Shown here piece by piece: positions 1 to 8,897 of a DNA stretch of 64,000 bases. Where the stretch lies: assembly GCA_041662605.1 (NCBI GenBank), contig JBAZSD010000007.1:62001-126000 (forward strand), given 5' to 3'. Source of the DNA: Desulfomonilaceae bacterium. Its GTDB lineage: Bacteria; Desulfobacterota; Desulfomonilia; Desulfomonilales; Desulfomonilaceae. Each line of letters opens with the position of its first letter. Position 1 is the first letter of the stretch. Made by a program: the position numbers and the translations under genes. The notes under the pieces were generated by a model. It was given only the letters and a program-made list of their open reading frames with translations, was not told the DNA's origin and made no database searches.

Positions 1-111
1 CTGGTTCCAAGCTCCAGTGTCAGTTTCACGATTTGTTTGTCTCCAGTTACGAGAATCCTTGAAACTTACGGATTGAATCAGGATGTTGTTAGAACTAAGA
101 TCAAAAGATAA
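1..111 (+). CDS. C-terminal end of an unidentified protein (cut by window edge)
   Basis: An open frame enters from the left edge and closes with TAA at 109-111, giving the last 36 residues of a protein that ends in TKIKR. I do not recognise a family from so short a tail. It lies 79 bp upstream of ispE on the same strand, so it may be co-transcribed with it. The spacer holds a GC-rich inverted repeat (CGGGGC / GCCCCG, about 148-173) just ahead of the ispE ribosome binding site. Confidence 0.45.
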   Translation: MVPSSSVSFTICLSPVTRILETYGLNQDVVRTKIKR

Positions 112-190
112 ATGTCATAATAGTTGGCGAAAACTTTTTTGTCGATACGGGGCTCTTTTGTCCGGCGCCCCGGAATAGGGGTAAAATCTC

Positions 191-1051
191 ATGAAAAGTC
201 TCCGACTTCGAAGTCCGGCAAAGATAAATCTCTTTTTGAGAGTGCTTGGGAAAAGACCTGACGGCTATCATGAGATTGAAACCGTGTTTCAGGAGATAGA
301 TCTCGCCGACGAAATCATACTGCGTCAAAGCAGTGGAGGCAAATCCCTGAAGGTTGAGGGAGCGCCGGAAATCGAGACTGAATCAAACCTCGTTTTCAAG
401 GCGCTCAAATGGCTCGAAGGTTTGAGCGGCCAGCGCTTTGACGTAGATATCGAGTTGCGCAAGAACATACCTATAGCGGCCGGTCTTGGCGGAGGCAGTT
501 CGAACGCAGCGGCTTTGATAGTGGGTATGAAGAGACTTTTTGATCTGGAATGGCTGGATATTGAAGCTATAATGCCGGTAGCCGCGACTGTTGGAGCTGA
601 TGTGCCATTTTTCTTTTTCGGCGGATCGGCGATAGGGGAGGGGATAGGCGATCGGCTCACCAGGATATTCCTGGATCAGCCACAAAAAATCCTGCTTGTG
701 AATCCTGGATTTCCTGTGTCCACAGCGGGGATCTTCAAGGAGATTTCTAAAACCTTGACAGGCGCCATGAGACCAGGTATTCTACACGGATTATATGGAG
801 AGGGCCACGACGCGCGGGATTTTCTCCATAATGATTTACAAACCGTGGCTGAACGGCTCCATCCGGGAATTTCCGACGCCCTTGACGCTATCAGGAGGGT
901 CGGAATAAACAAACCCGTAATGAGTGGAAGCGGCCCCACAGTGTTTGGTTTCATTGAAAACGATATTGAGGAACCTCGGCCTGGCCGGTTTCCAAAGTCC
1001 TGGAAAACGATAATCGCCAGATCCGAGAAAAAGGGGATAACAATAGATTAG
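191..1051 (+). CDS. ispE: 4-diphosphocytidyl-2-C-methyl-D-erythritol kinase
   Basis: Cytoplasmic GHMP-family kinase that phosphorylates CDP-methylerythritol with ATP, step four of the MEP (non-mevalonate) isoprenoid pathway. At 286 aa it has the usual family length. The N-terminal SPAKINLFL and PDGYHEI motifs (residues 8-30), the ATP loop GLGGGSSNAAA (98-108) and the C-terminal GSGPTVFG motif are all visible. The ATG is preceded by AGGGG at about 9 nt. In many deltaproteobacteria ispE is followed by tRNA-Gln and then prs; the tRNA is present here but prs is not next. Confidence 0.96.
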   Translation: MKSLRLRSPAKINLFLRVLGKRPDGYHEIETVFQEIDLADEIILRQSSGGKSLKVEGAPEIETESNLVFKALKWLEGLSGQRFDVDIELRKNIPIAAGLGGGSSNAAALIVGMKRLFDLEWLDIEAIMPVAATVGADVPFFFFGGSAIGEGIGDRLTRIFLDQPQKILLVNPGFPVSTAGIFKEISKTLTGAMRPGILHGLYGEGHDARDFLHNDLQTVAERLHPGISDALDAIRRVGINKPVMSGSGPTVFGFIENDIEEPRPGRFPKSWKTIIARSEKKGITID

Positions 1052-1090
1052 CCCCGGGCCCTGAATATAGAGTCTCATGCGGCCGCCTGC

Positions 1091-1165
1091 TGGGGTGTCG
1101 TCAAGTGGCAAGACACGGGTCTTTGGCACCCGCATTCGGAGGTTCGAATCCTCCCACCCCAGCCA
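1091..1165 (+). tRNA. tRNA-Gln (anticodon TTG)
   Basis: A full cloverleaf can be drawn by hand. The 7-bp acceptor stem is TGGGGTG with CACCCCA. The anticodon stem CGGGT/ACCCG encloses the loop CTTTGGC, giving anticodon TTG (reads CAA). The T arm is GGAGG-TTCGAAT-CCTCC. The discriminator is G and CCA is encoded at 1163-1165. It sits 39 bp after ispE on the same strand. Confidence 0.96.
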
Positions 1166-1209
1166 GAACAGGACTTGCTGAGTCCAAGAATCACAAGCAG
1201 AGGATGATC

Positions 1210-1593
1210 ATGCCGTCAAAGAGCATTCACACAAGAGAGGAACAGAAGAGCAGGTTTCTCAAACAGTCGGAGACAAGACGCAAGAGCCTGTCAGAACAAG
1301 GTTTTGATGAAAAGCGTATAGACAAAGATCCGCTGATCAAGCGTCTAAAGGCTAGAGTCAAGCAAGTAAATACGGCGTTGGCCCGCATAGCTTTTCTTGA
1401 AGACCAAACCAAGAAGCTCCAAGAGAAAAAAGCGCAGAAGATAGCCGAAGCCGCGGCTGAAAGGGCTGAAACCATTAAGCCCGGGGCTACCGGCAAGAAA
1501 AAGAAAGTGGAAGAAAAACCACCTGAACCAGTTAAAAAAGGTTCCGGTAAAGGTAAAGACAAGTCAAAACAAGAGGGAAAGAAGCAGAAATAG
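1210..1593 (+). CDS. Lys/Glu-rich small protein of unknown function
   Basis: About 127 aa, very rich in Lys, Glu and Gln. A central segment around residues 50-95 (RIAFLEDQTKKLQEKKAQK) looks like a coiled coil, and the tail is low-complexity and basic (GSGKGKDKSKQEGKKQK). No enzymatic motif, signal peptide or membrane segment is visible. The frame is open back into the tRNA, but the ATG at 1210 has AGAGG six bases upstream and lies clear of the tRNA, so I start there (ATG 1204 is the alternative). It may bind nucleic acid through its basic tail; that is only an inference from composition. Confidence 0.6.
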   Translation: MPSKSIHTREEQKSRFLKQSETRRKSLSEQGFDEKRIDKDPLIKRLKARVKQVNTALARIAFLEDQTKKLQEKKAQKIAEAAAERAETIKPGATGKKKKVEEKPPEPVKKGSGKGKDKSKQEGKKQK

Positions 1594-1643
1594 TGGTAGA
1601 AATCCTACCAGTGTTTCCCTATCTTGTCTTTTTCTCAAGTGTC

Positions 1644-1692
1644 CCCTGGAGAGGAGCTTTACGTGACCTTGTGTCGGCGCCTCTCTTCAGGG
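1644..1692 (+). other. Imperfect 13-bp stem-loop upstream of the M50 protease gene
   Basis: The arms CCCTG+GAGAGG+GC (1644-1657) and GC+CCTCTC+CAGGG (1677-1692) pair with one mismatch and a 2-nt bulge, enclosing a loop of about 19 nt. No T-run follows, so it is not a classical terminator. It lies between the Lys-rich gene and the M50 protease gene and could be a leader structure for the protease-scpA transcript. Confidence 0.4.
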
Positions 1693-1759
1693 AGAGCAAT
1701 CTGCATCCATTCCAAAGACCGTAACGCAAGTTAGGGTTAAGAGCCTCTTCTCAGATCCT

Positions 1760-2419
1760 ATGCCTGAATTGGACATCCTCAAATCCCTAAGAGAATTGGT
1801 TCTAATTACTCCAGGTTTTCTGCTCGCCATAACGGCGCATGAATTCACGCACGGCTACATTGCATACAGACTTGGGGATCCTACCGCAAAGATGGCGGGG
1901 AGGCTTACATTTAACCCTTTGAGCCATCTGGATCTCTTTGGAACTCTGGCCCTGGTTCTGACCAGGATGATCGGCTGGGCAAAACCGGTTCCGGTTGACC
2001 CCAGATATCTAAAGAGGCCCTTGCGGGACATGCTTTGGATCAGTCTGGGTGGGCCGGTCGCGAATATCATTGTGGCGATAATTCTGGTGCTGATGCTGAA
2101 GTTGATCGCTTCCGCGGCAATGGCGGGATATGGATCTCCTGCAAGCGATTTCTTCATGGGACCGCTATTTCTTATCATTAGATACGGAATCAGAATCAAT
2201 GTGGTTCTGGCTGTTTTCAACCTGATTCCTATTCCTCCACTGGATGGATTCGGCGTGCTCAAAGGGATGCTTCCGCGCTCCGCGGCGTACAAGCTGGAAG
2301 CTATTGAGCCTTACGGATTTCTGATTCTTCTGGCGTTGCTGCTCACAGGCGCGGTGAATTTCTTGATAGTTCCTCCGATAATAGCGGTTGAAAACTTGCT
2401 ACTAAGTCTCGTAAGGTAA
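1760..2419 (+). CDS. Site-2-type membrane zinc metalloprotease (peptidase M50)
   Basis: Integral membrane protease of the S2P/M50 family, 219 aa, the compact form lacking PDZ domains. The zinc motif HEFTH (HExxH) lies at about residues 27-31 in the first hydrophobic segment. The second metal-ligand motif is the IPIPPLDGF stretch near residue 160 (family pattern NxxPxPxLDG). Four to five hydrophobic segments are visible. It ends 3 nt before scpA and is probably co-transcribed with it, a pairing common in bacteria. The substrate is unknown. The ATG has only a weak ribosome binding site. Confidence 0.88.
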   Translation: MPELDILKSLRELVLITPGFLLAITAHEFTHGYIAYRLGDPTAKMAGRLTFNPLSHLDLFGTLALVLTRMIGWAKPVPVDPRYLKRPLRDMLWISLGGPVANIIVAIILVLMLKLIASAAMAGYGSPASDFFMGPLFLIIRYGIRINVVLAVFNLIPIPPLDGFGVLKGMLPRSAAYKLEAIEPYGFLILLALLLTGAVNFLIVPPIIAVENLLLSLVR

Positions 2420-2422
2420 ATC

Positions 2423-3136
2423 ATGGCGTACGAGGTCAAGTTAGATATCTTCGAGGGCCCTCTTGACCTGCTTCTCCACCTTATCGAAAAAAATGAAGTT
2501 TCCATTGGCGATATACCGATAGCCACCATTACGGAACAATACCTGGAAACCATCGAGATTATGAGGTCGTTTAATCTCGAATTGGCCGGGGAATATCTTG
2601 TAATGGCGTCGTATCTCACGTATCTCAAGTCTCAGACGCTCTTGCCGGCGGCGGTTTCAGACGACGGAACTCCGGGCGATGATGTTGAAGATCCGAGAGC
2701 GGAACTTGTGGCTCATTTACTTGAGTACAGGAGATACAGGACAGTTGCGGCTGAACTTGGAGCCATGCCTCTTCTTGGCCGGGAGGTTTTCGAAAGAGAC
2801 GGGCGTGAGCCCTTGCTGGATGGACAAGGCCGATCAGTCGTGAGTATCGATATCAATGAACTGGTATCGGCTTTGCAAGCGCTGTTGGAAAAACGGGAGC
2901 CGAAAATGGCGATGGAGATCAGGAACGAGCCGATTTCAATCCAGATCAAAATCGAAGAGATCATCACGAGGCTAAAGACACACCGATGGCTCTCCTTCGG
3001 ATCGCTGTTTTCTGAAGATTTCTCAAGAGGGAATATTGTAGTTACTTTTCTGGCGCTACTTGAAGTGGTAAAAAACGGCGTCGCGAGGATTTATCAGGAC
3101 ATTCCTTTCGGATCTATTGTAATCTCGAGACGTTGA
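2423..3136 (+). CDS. scpA: Segregation and condensation protein A
   Basis: Kleisin subunit of the bacterial SMC-ScpAB condensin, which compacts and segregates the chromosome. The N-terminal FEGPLDLLLHLIEKNEV motif (residues 10-26) and the following IATITEQYLE and LKSQTLLP segments are the family hallmark. The C-terminal winged helix (about residues 170-237) that contacts the Smc head is also present. Length 237 aa is normal. It starts 3 nt after the M50 protease stop. scpB, the usual partner just downstream, is absent; an RND efflux gene follows instead. Confidence 0.93.
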   Translation: MAYEVKLDIFEGPLDLLLHLIEKNEVSIGDIPIATITEQYLETIEIMRSFNLELAGEYLVMASYLTYLKSQTLLPAAVSDDGTPGDDVEDPRAELVAHLLEYRRYRTVAAELGAMPLLGREVFERDGREPLLDGQGRSVVSIDINELVSALQALLEKREPKMAMEIRNEPISIQIKIEEIITRLKTHRWLSFGSLFSEDFSRGNIVVTFLALLEVVKNGVARIYQDIPFGSIVISRR

Positions 3137-3166
3137 AAAACACCGGTTGGTTTCCGACGATATCGA

Positions 3167-4381
3167 ATGGTAGCTAATATGGATCACCCATCAAAGAAAC
3201 TGGTCTACACGGCGCAGCGAAGAATATCCTTAATTGCGATGCTGTGTGTTTTATCACTGACGGTGGTCGGATGCGGGAAGTCAAGGGAAGGCATAGGCAA
3301 GCCAACTGGACCTATTCCTGTTGACATGGCCGAAGTCATTCAGAAAGACACTCCTCTTTTCATAAAGGCCATCGGGAATGTTGCGGCCTATAACACTGTG
3401 GATTTAAAGTCTCGCGTTACAGGTGAGCTAATAAAACGTTTTTTCAAGGCAGGAGACAGTCTAAAGGCCGGTCAGGATCTTTTTACTATCGACCCTGCTC
3501 CGTTCGAAACCAAGGTAAAGGAGAGCGAAGCGAAGGTTAACCAGGCGAGAGTTCAATACGAACAGGCGAATAAGGATTACATCCGATTCAAGGGTTTGTA
3601 TGGTGAAAAGGCTGTCAGTCAGGAACAACTTGAGACCAAACAGGTTGACATGAATTCCAAGCTTTACCAGATGGAGCTAAACCAGGCCGAGCTGGAGAGC
3701 GCCCAACTTAATCTGGGATACTGTTTCATTAAATCGCCGCTTGAGGGTCCATCCGGGGACATTTATATAGACAATTTCAACATTGTGAACGCCAACCAGG
3801 ACCGGCTGGTTACTATCAAACAGATACATCCGATCAAGGTTAGGTTCTCGGTTCCTGGAAAGTTTCTTGACGAAATAAACAAATACAATTCAGTCGCTCC
3901 GCTGGAAGTGGAAGTCTTGATACGGGGGAGTGACAAACCCGAGTCGGGGAAGCTTACTCTTATAGATAACAACATAAACCTGAGAACCGGAATGATTGCG
4001 CTCGAGGGGACGTTTCGGAACCCTGAATCCAGACTCTGGCCAGGGCAGTTCGTAGATGTTCGTTTAAAGCTCACTACCACAATAGGCGCCTTGCTCGTTC
4101 CGGCAGTGGCTGTCAACGACGGAGCCGAGGGCCAGTACGTTTGGGCTGTAAACAAGGACCAGACTGTTTCCATACGACCAGTGAAGGTAGATCGTCGCGA
4201 AACTGACATGGTGGTCATTTCTGAAGGGGTAGGAGCAGGTGAGAAAGTCATAACCGATGGGCAACTCATGCTGCGTCCGGGCGCTTCGGTGGTCACGAAA
4301 GAACAAATAAAGAAAGCTAGAGAAGCGGCTAATCCTAAACATCCCAAGGCCACCAACGGCTCAGGTAAGGCGCCAAAATAA
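3167..4381 (+). CDS. RND efflux periplasmic adaptor (membrane fusion protein), lipoprotein
   Basis: 404 aa. An N-terminal hydrophobic stretch ends in a lipobox (TVVGC, Cys near residue 36), so the protein is probably lipid-anchored in the periplasm. The AcrA/MdtA-like order follows: beta-barrel and lipoyl halves (VAAYNTVDLKSRVTGEL), an alpha hairpin (KVNQARVQYEQANKDY, residues ~115-180), then a C-terminal RPGASV segment. It links an inner-membrane pump to an outer-membrane channel. Its TAA overlaps the next ATG by one base (TAATG), so the pump gene is translationally coupled. No TolC-like gene is in the window. Confidence 0.92.
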   Translation: MVANMDHPSKKLVYTAQRRISLIAMLCVLSLTVVGCGKSREGIGKPTGPIPVDMAEVIQKDTPLFIKAIGNVAAYNTVDLKSRVTGELIKRFFKAGDSLKAGQDLFTIDPAPFETKVKESEAKVNQARVQYEQANKDYIRFKGLYGEKAVSQEQLETKQVDMNSKLYQMELNQAELESAQLNLGYCFIKSPLEGPSGDIYIDNFNIVNANQDRLVTIKQIHPIKVRFSVPGKFLDEINKYNSVAPLEVEVLIRGSDKPESGKLTLIDNNINLRTGMIALEGTFRNPESRLWPGQFVDVRLKLTTTIGALLVPAVAVNDGAEGQYVWAVNKDQTVSIRPVKVDRRETDMVVISEGVGAGEKVITDGQLMLRPGASVVTKEQIKKAREAANPKHPKATNGSGKAPK

Positions 4382-7300
4382 TGAGCCCCACGGAGCTTTT
4401 TGTAAGGCGTCCGGTAATGACCATCACCATCATGGTGGCGATGGTCTTTTTCGGCGTAATAGCATACAGAAATCTCCCAGTTTCTGCCCTGCCTCAAGTA
4501 GATTTTCCAACCATATCGGTACAGGCGACGTTACCAGGAGCCGACCCCGACACCATGGCTTCGAGTGTAGCTACTCCTCTTGAGAAGCAATTCTCGTCAA
4601 TAGAGGGATTGCGGACTATGAACTCGAACAGCGCCCAAGGCAGAACCACGATAAATTTGCAGTTTGACCTTTCCAGAAAGATAGACGCTGCAGCTATGGA
4701 CGTCCAAGCCGCCATCACCAGGGCAAGTGGGTTACTTCCGCCAAATATGCCCAGTCCACCGACTTTTTCCAAAGTGAACCCGGCAGAGCGGCCCATATAT
4801 TACCTGGTCATGCACTCCGACGCGATGCCTCTCTATAGAGTGAATGATTACGCGGAAACATTTGTCTCAAATGCGCTCTCAATGGTGTCGGGAGTTGCGC
4901 AGGTGCTTAATTACAGCCAACAGAAATTCACTGTCAGAGTATTTATAAAGCCTGACCTGTTGGCCGCAAAGAATATCGGGATTAATGAGGTTAGGAACTC
5001 GATAATTGCCCAGAACGTGAACCTGCCTTTAGGCACACTTGACGGAAAACGTCAGACCAACACCCTGAAAGCTTCTGGGCAACTCATGGACGCCAGAGCG
5101 TACGATCCAATCATTGTGTCGTATGTCGAAGGTCAGCCGGTGCGCCTTGATGAGGTAGCAAAGGTTGAAAACAGTGTCTACGCGGACAAGGTATATTGTT
5201 ATTACAACGGTAAGAAGTGCGTGGCCCTTGCGGTTCAGAGGCAACCTGGTTCCAACACTATAAGAATAGTCGATGACATTGAGAAACTGATGCCGACTAT
5301 CAGGGCTTCGTTGCCTCCGACAGTGGATCTCGAAGTAGTCTACGACATGTCTCAGTCTATCAGGGCCTCACTAGACGATGTAAAACTGACTCTTGTCCTG
5401 GCTGTGATCCTGGTTGTCGTTGTTGTTTTCATTTTTCTTAGAAATTTGGCGGCGACCTTTATAGCCAGTATAGCGATTCCTCTGTCAATCGTGTCCACCT
5501 TCGCCGTGATGTACATGTTTGGGTTTTCTCTGGACAACCTGTCATTGCTGGCGCTGGTACTGTCTGTAGGCTTTGTGGTAGATGATGCTATCGTGGTACT
5601 AGAGAATGTGGTGCGGCATCTAGAGATGGGAAAGAAGCCGTTTCAGGCCGCCGTTGATGGAGTGAAGCAGATTGCCTTCACGATCATATCAATGACGTCC
5701 AGTCTGGCCATAGTTTTTGTGCCGATCATGTTCATGGCTGGGATTTATGGTCGAGTTCTGAATGAGTTTGCTGTCACCATTACAGTAGCTATCGTCATCT
5801 CCGGTGTTGTCGCTCTGATGGTTACGCCGATGCTGAGCAGTCGCCTGTTGCGTCCGCAGAGTAGATTGGCCGAATCAGACCCTATTTTTGGGGCCATGCT
5901 ACGATTCTACAAGAGAACGCTAACCCTGGCCGTTCATCACAGAATTGTGACTATGCTGCTGTCTGTTTTTATACTAGGAACGACCCTGTACCTTTTTATA
6001 GCTTTGCCCAAAGGGTTTGTTCCTCCTGTTGATATGAACTATCTCATCGGATTTTGTGTGAGCGAACAGGGGATCTCACCGGAGGCTATGCAGGAAAAGC
6101 TCAAGGAACTGCAACCTATGGTGCGGTCTAACCCCAACGTCCGGTCGGTCCTGAATGTGGCTGGGTATCCACAACGGAATCAAGGTTTCACCATCGCCTT
6201 TTTGAATGACAGGCCTCCACGGAAGGTCACAGCTCAAAAGGTTATGACCGAACTTTTCCCAATTGTTAATTCTATTCCGGGGTTGCTCACATTCTATTCA
6301 GTTCCGCCTCTAATAGAGATAAGTACTGAAATCTCAGCCAGTCCGTATCAGTTGATTCTCCAATCAACGGACACCGCTTCGCTTTTCCGAAACGCTGAGA
6401 AATTTACGTATGCGATGTATGCCATGCCTCAGATAACCGGGGTGAATTCGAATTTGTACATAAAGAATCCCGAAACTTACATCGATATTAACAGAGACAA
6501 GGCGTTTTCGCTCGGTATTACGGCGGAAGAAATAGAGCAGTCGGCTTTCTCATCGTACGGATCGCGTGAAATTTCAAACATATACGGTACCACAGACACT
6601 TACAAGGTCGTGCTCGAAGTCGATAAAGATGATCAGCGTTACCCGGACCAACTATCGTCGCTCTATCTGAAAAACAGGGTTGGCGAGATGGTGCGACTCG
6701 ACGTAGTAGCAGATTTAAAAGCGAAAACCGGCCCATTGACTGTGAACCACTACGGGCAGTTCCCTTCAGTTACCATTTCATTTGACACAGCGCCTGGATT
6801 CTCCGTTGGCCAGGTCACCGAAGCATTGAGAGCAACGGCGTCCGGGATACTCCCTGACAGGATTCATTTCAAATTCGGTGGAACCGCCGAGGCTTTTGAG
6901 GGATCTGTCCGTAGCCTAACGATTCTCCTCTTTGTGGCCATCATAATAATTTATATGATTCTCGCCTGTCTGTACGAGAGTTTCTTACATCCTTTGACAA
7001 TTATTGCAGGATTACCGTCAGCGGCGTTCGGCGGATTACTGGTGCTGTGGTTATTTGGATTCACGCTGGATTTGTACGGATTTGTCGGGCTGTTTATGCT
7101 GATAGGCATAGTTAAGAAAAACGCGATCATGGTGGTGGACTTCGCCCTTGAAGCGGAAGCTGGAGGCAAAACTCCTCTAGAAGCCGCTGTCGAAGGATCA
7201 GTGGTACGATTCCGGCCCATTATGATGACTACTATTGCAGCCATAGCGGGTATGACTCCGATTGCCATAGGATTTGGCGCAGGTGGTGACTCGAGACAGC

Positions 7301-7452
7301 CTTTGGGGTTGGCCGTAGTTGGAGGGCTCATGTTGTCACAGGTGGTGACTTTGTATTTAACGCCCGTTGTATATACTTACCTGGGTGGGCTGCAACACTG
7401 GATCGACAAGAGGGGCGTAAAAGCACGAGAAATTCGTGGCATTCCTTCCTGA
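4381..7452 (+). CDS. RND multidrug-type efflux pump, HAE1/MdtBC-like
   Basis: 1023 aa inner-membrane proton-driven exporter. It has the RND architecture: one N-terminal helix (FVRRPVMTITIMVAMVFFG), a large periplasmic loop, a helix block at about 335-500, a second periplasmic loop and a C-terminal block. The TM4 proton-relay motif GFVVDDAIVVLENV carries the paired Asp residues, and the partner Lys lies in GIVKKNAIMVVDFA. These fit the drug (HAE1) rather than the heavy-metal branch, and the MdtC-type spacing is closest. The substrate cannot be read from sequence. No local regulator is obvious. Confidence 0.93.
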   Translation: MSPTELFVRRPVMTITIMVAMVFFGVIAYRNLPVSALPQVDFPTISVQATLPGADPDTMASSVATPLEKQFSSIEGLRTMNSNSAQGRTTINLQFDLSRKIDAAAMDVQAAITRASGLLPPNMPSPPTFSKVNPAERPIYYLVMHSDAMPLYRVNDYAETFVSNALSMVSGVAQVLNYSQQKFTVRVFIKPDLLAAKNIGINEVRNSIIAQNVNLPLGTLDGKRQTNTLKASGQLMDARAYDPIIVSYVEGQPVRLDEVAKVENSVYADKVYCYYNGKKCVALAVQRQPGSNTIRIVDDIEKLMPTIRASLPPTVDLEVVYDMSQSIRASLDDVKLTLVLAVILVVVVVFIFLRNLAATFIASIAIPLSIVSTFAVMYMFGFSLDNLSLLALVLSVGFVVDDAIVVLENVVRHLEMGKKPFQAAVDGVKQIAFTIISMTSSLAIVFVPIMFMAGIYGRVLNEFAVTITVAIVISGVVALMVTPMLSSRLLRPQSRLAESDPIFGAMLRFYKRTLTLAVHHRIVTMLLSVFILGTTLYLFIALPKGFVPPVDMNYLIGFCVSEQGISPEAMQEKLKELQPMVRSNPNVRSVLNVAGYPQRNQGFTIAFLNDRPPRKVTAQKVMTELFPIVNSIPGLLTFYSVPPLIEISTEISASPYQLILQSTDTASLFRNAEKFTYAMYAMPQITGVNSNLYIKNPETYIDINRDKAFSLGITAEEIEQSAFSSYGSREISNIYGTTDTYKVVLEVDKDDQRYPDQLSSLYLKNRVGEMVRLDVVADLKAKTGPLTVNHYGQFPSVTISFDTAPGFSVGQVTEALRATASGILPDRIHFKFGGTAEAFEGSVRSLTILLFVAIIIIYMILACLYESFLHPLTIIAGLPSAAFGGLLVLWLFGFTLDLYGFVGLFMLIGIVKKNAIMVVDFALEAEAGGKTPLEAAVEGSVVRFRPIMMTTIAAIAGMTPIAIGFGAGGDSRQPLGLAVVGGLMLSQVVTLYLTPVVYTYLGGLQHWIDKRGVKAREIRGIPS

Positions 7453-7522
7453 TATTTCTGAAAACTGGAACGCAATCCATTAAATTATACGGAACTTCTG
7501 ATGTGTTTTGGCAAAAAAAGTA

Positions 7523-7559
7523 TTGACAGATCGCCGCAGGTTAGTAAATATTACTTACC
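7523..7559 (+). promoter_or_regulatory. Promoter with overlapping palindromic operator for the beta-oxidation operon
   Basis: TTGACA at 7523-7528 is a consensus -35 box. About 16-18 nt downstream an AT-rich -10 region (7545-7552) is embedded in the inverted repeat GGTTAGTAA-ATA-TTACTTACC (7539-7559): 9-bp arms with one mismatch and a 3-nt centre. This is the size and symmetry expected of a TetR-family operator and would block the promoter when bound. The TetR regulator encoded within the operon (12237-12884) is the natural candidate. The spacer to the first gene (7560-7688) is AT-rich with no open frame, and GGAGGA precedes the ATG. Confidence 0.65.
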
Positions 7560-7688
7560 AACAGGACAACTCTACATGAAAAAGATTTCGTATCCGTTCA
7601 CACCTTAAATCCAACCTTGGGCAACTCCAAGTGTTGAGTCGATTTTGATAAATTTTTCACCGAATGGATCGGCTGGAGGAATATCAGC

Positions 7689-8882
7689 ATGGCGGACAAA
7701 AATGTAATTGTGAGCGCAAAGAGAACGCCCTTTGGCAGGTATCTTGGAGCCCTATCGGAAATGGAGCCTTTGGATCTTGCCGTTCACGCGGCCCAATCAT
7801 GCCTTATTACACAAGGTCATGACCTCAAATCCGAAATTGATCATGTGTTTGTCGGGAATTGTATTCCCGGGTCTTTTGAAACCGCTTCGGTCACGGGTCG
7901 TCAGATTTCCCTGAAGCTGGGAATCAACCGGTTCACAATAACATTGGACACAGCCTGCTGTTCTCCCTTGACTGCTCTTCGGATGGCTCTATGGGGTCTT
8001 AAGCTTGGAGAATACTCTTCGGCTCTGGTTATTGGCGTGGAGTCAATGAGCAGAGTGCCGCACATGTCTAGAGAACTAAGAACCGGTGTCCGTATTGGAG
8101 AAGTTAAACTCAAAGATCAGATATTCCCAATCAGTTATCCCGGGTACAACTCTGTTGCGGTAGACGCCTCGAACGGGGCGGAGAAATATGGCGTCCCCAA
8201 GCGCATGCTCGATGCCTGGGCAGTGGCTTCAAATCGCAAGTGGTTTGCTGCCGAGCAGTCTGGGAAATTCGCTGATGAAATATCACCGATAAAAGTGAGG
8301 AAGGGGCGTGACTCCTTTATCGTATCCAGCGACGAGGGGCCCAGGCCGAATAGCTTGATAGCCCAAGTTGAGCAGTTGCCGCCGGTATTTGGGGCCAAGA
8401 CCACGACTGCAGGCAACGCTCCGGGGTTAAATGACGGCGCATCCGCTATGGTTGTCATGACGGAAAAGAGGGCTTCCGAACTGGGATTGCAACCTCTTGC
8501 GGAGATTGTAGAAGCGGCGGGGGAGATCGACATGCCGTATGGGATTTCATGGATTCCGGCTCTTACGATAAAAAAGGCTCTCGATAGGGCAGGGCTGGAC
8601 CTTTCCGAGATGGATCTGATGGAAATAAATGAAGCGTTCGCAGCTATGCCTTTGGTCAGCGCCAAGATTCTCGCTGACGATGACACGGATCGATGGTTCG
8701 AGCTTCTTCAGAAAATAAATGTGAACGGTGGGGCTATTGCTATGGGACATCCGGTAGGGGCCTCAGGATTGAGGATCACGATGACCATGATGTATGAGTT
8801 GCGCCGTAGAGGAGGGGGGCTCGGAGTCGCAGCGATTTGTGGCGGTCTGACCCAGGGAGAAGCCGTAATAATCAGCGCATAA
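7689..8882 (+). CDS. Acetyl-CoA acyltransferase (thiolase)
   Basis: 397 aa thiolase, which cleaves 3-ketoacyl-CoA with CoA (or condenses acetyl-CoA in reverse). The nucleophilic Cys lies in LDTACCSPLTAL (about residues 86-97), NEAFA at about 317 holds the second active-site region, GHPVGASG supplies the catalytic His and AICGGLTQG the proton-donor Cys. First gene of the catabolic operon, with GGAGGAATATCAGC before the ATG. It ends 15 bp before the FadB-like gene. A second, divergent thiolase lies two genes on, suggesting different chain-length ranges. Confidence 0.93.
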   Translation: MADKNVIVSAKRTPFGRYLGALSEMEPLDLAVHAAQSCLITQGHDLKSEIDHVFVGNCIPGSFETASVTGRQISLKLGINRFTITLDTACCSPLTALRMALWGLKLGEYSSALVIGVESMSRVPHMSRELRTGVRIGEVKLKDQIFPISYPGYNSVAVDASNGAEKYGVPKRMLDAWAVASNRKWFAAEQSGKFADEISPIKVRKGRDSFIVSSDEGPRPNSLIAQVEQLPPVFGAKTTTAGNAPGLNDGASAMVVMTEKRASELGLQPLAEIVEAAGEIDMPYGISWIPALTIKKALDRAGLDLSEMDLMEINEAFAAMPLVSAKILADDDTDRWFELLQKINVNGGAIAMGHPVGASGLRITMTMMYELRRRGGGLGVAAICGGLTQGEAVIISA

Positions 8883-8897
8883 GAGAAGGGGAAAATC

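Noticed and set aside
148..173. CGGGGC / GCCCCG inverted repeat before ispE
   Set aside because: No T-run follows and it abuts the ispE ribosome binding site; not supportable as a terminator.
1594..1625. TGGTAG-AAATC-CTACCA hairpin after the Lys-rich gene as terminator
   Set aside because: Only 6 bp, not GC-rich, and the nearest T-run is well downstream.
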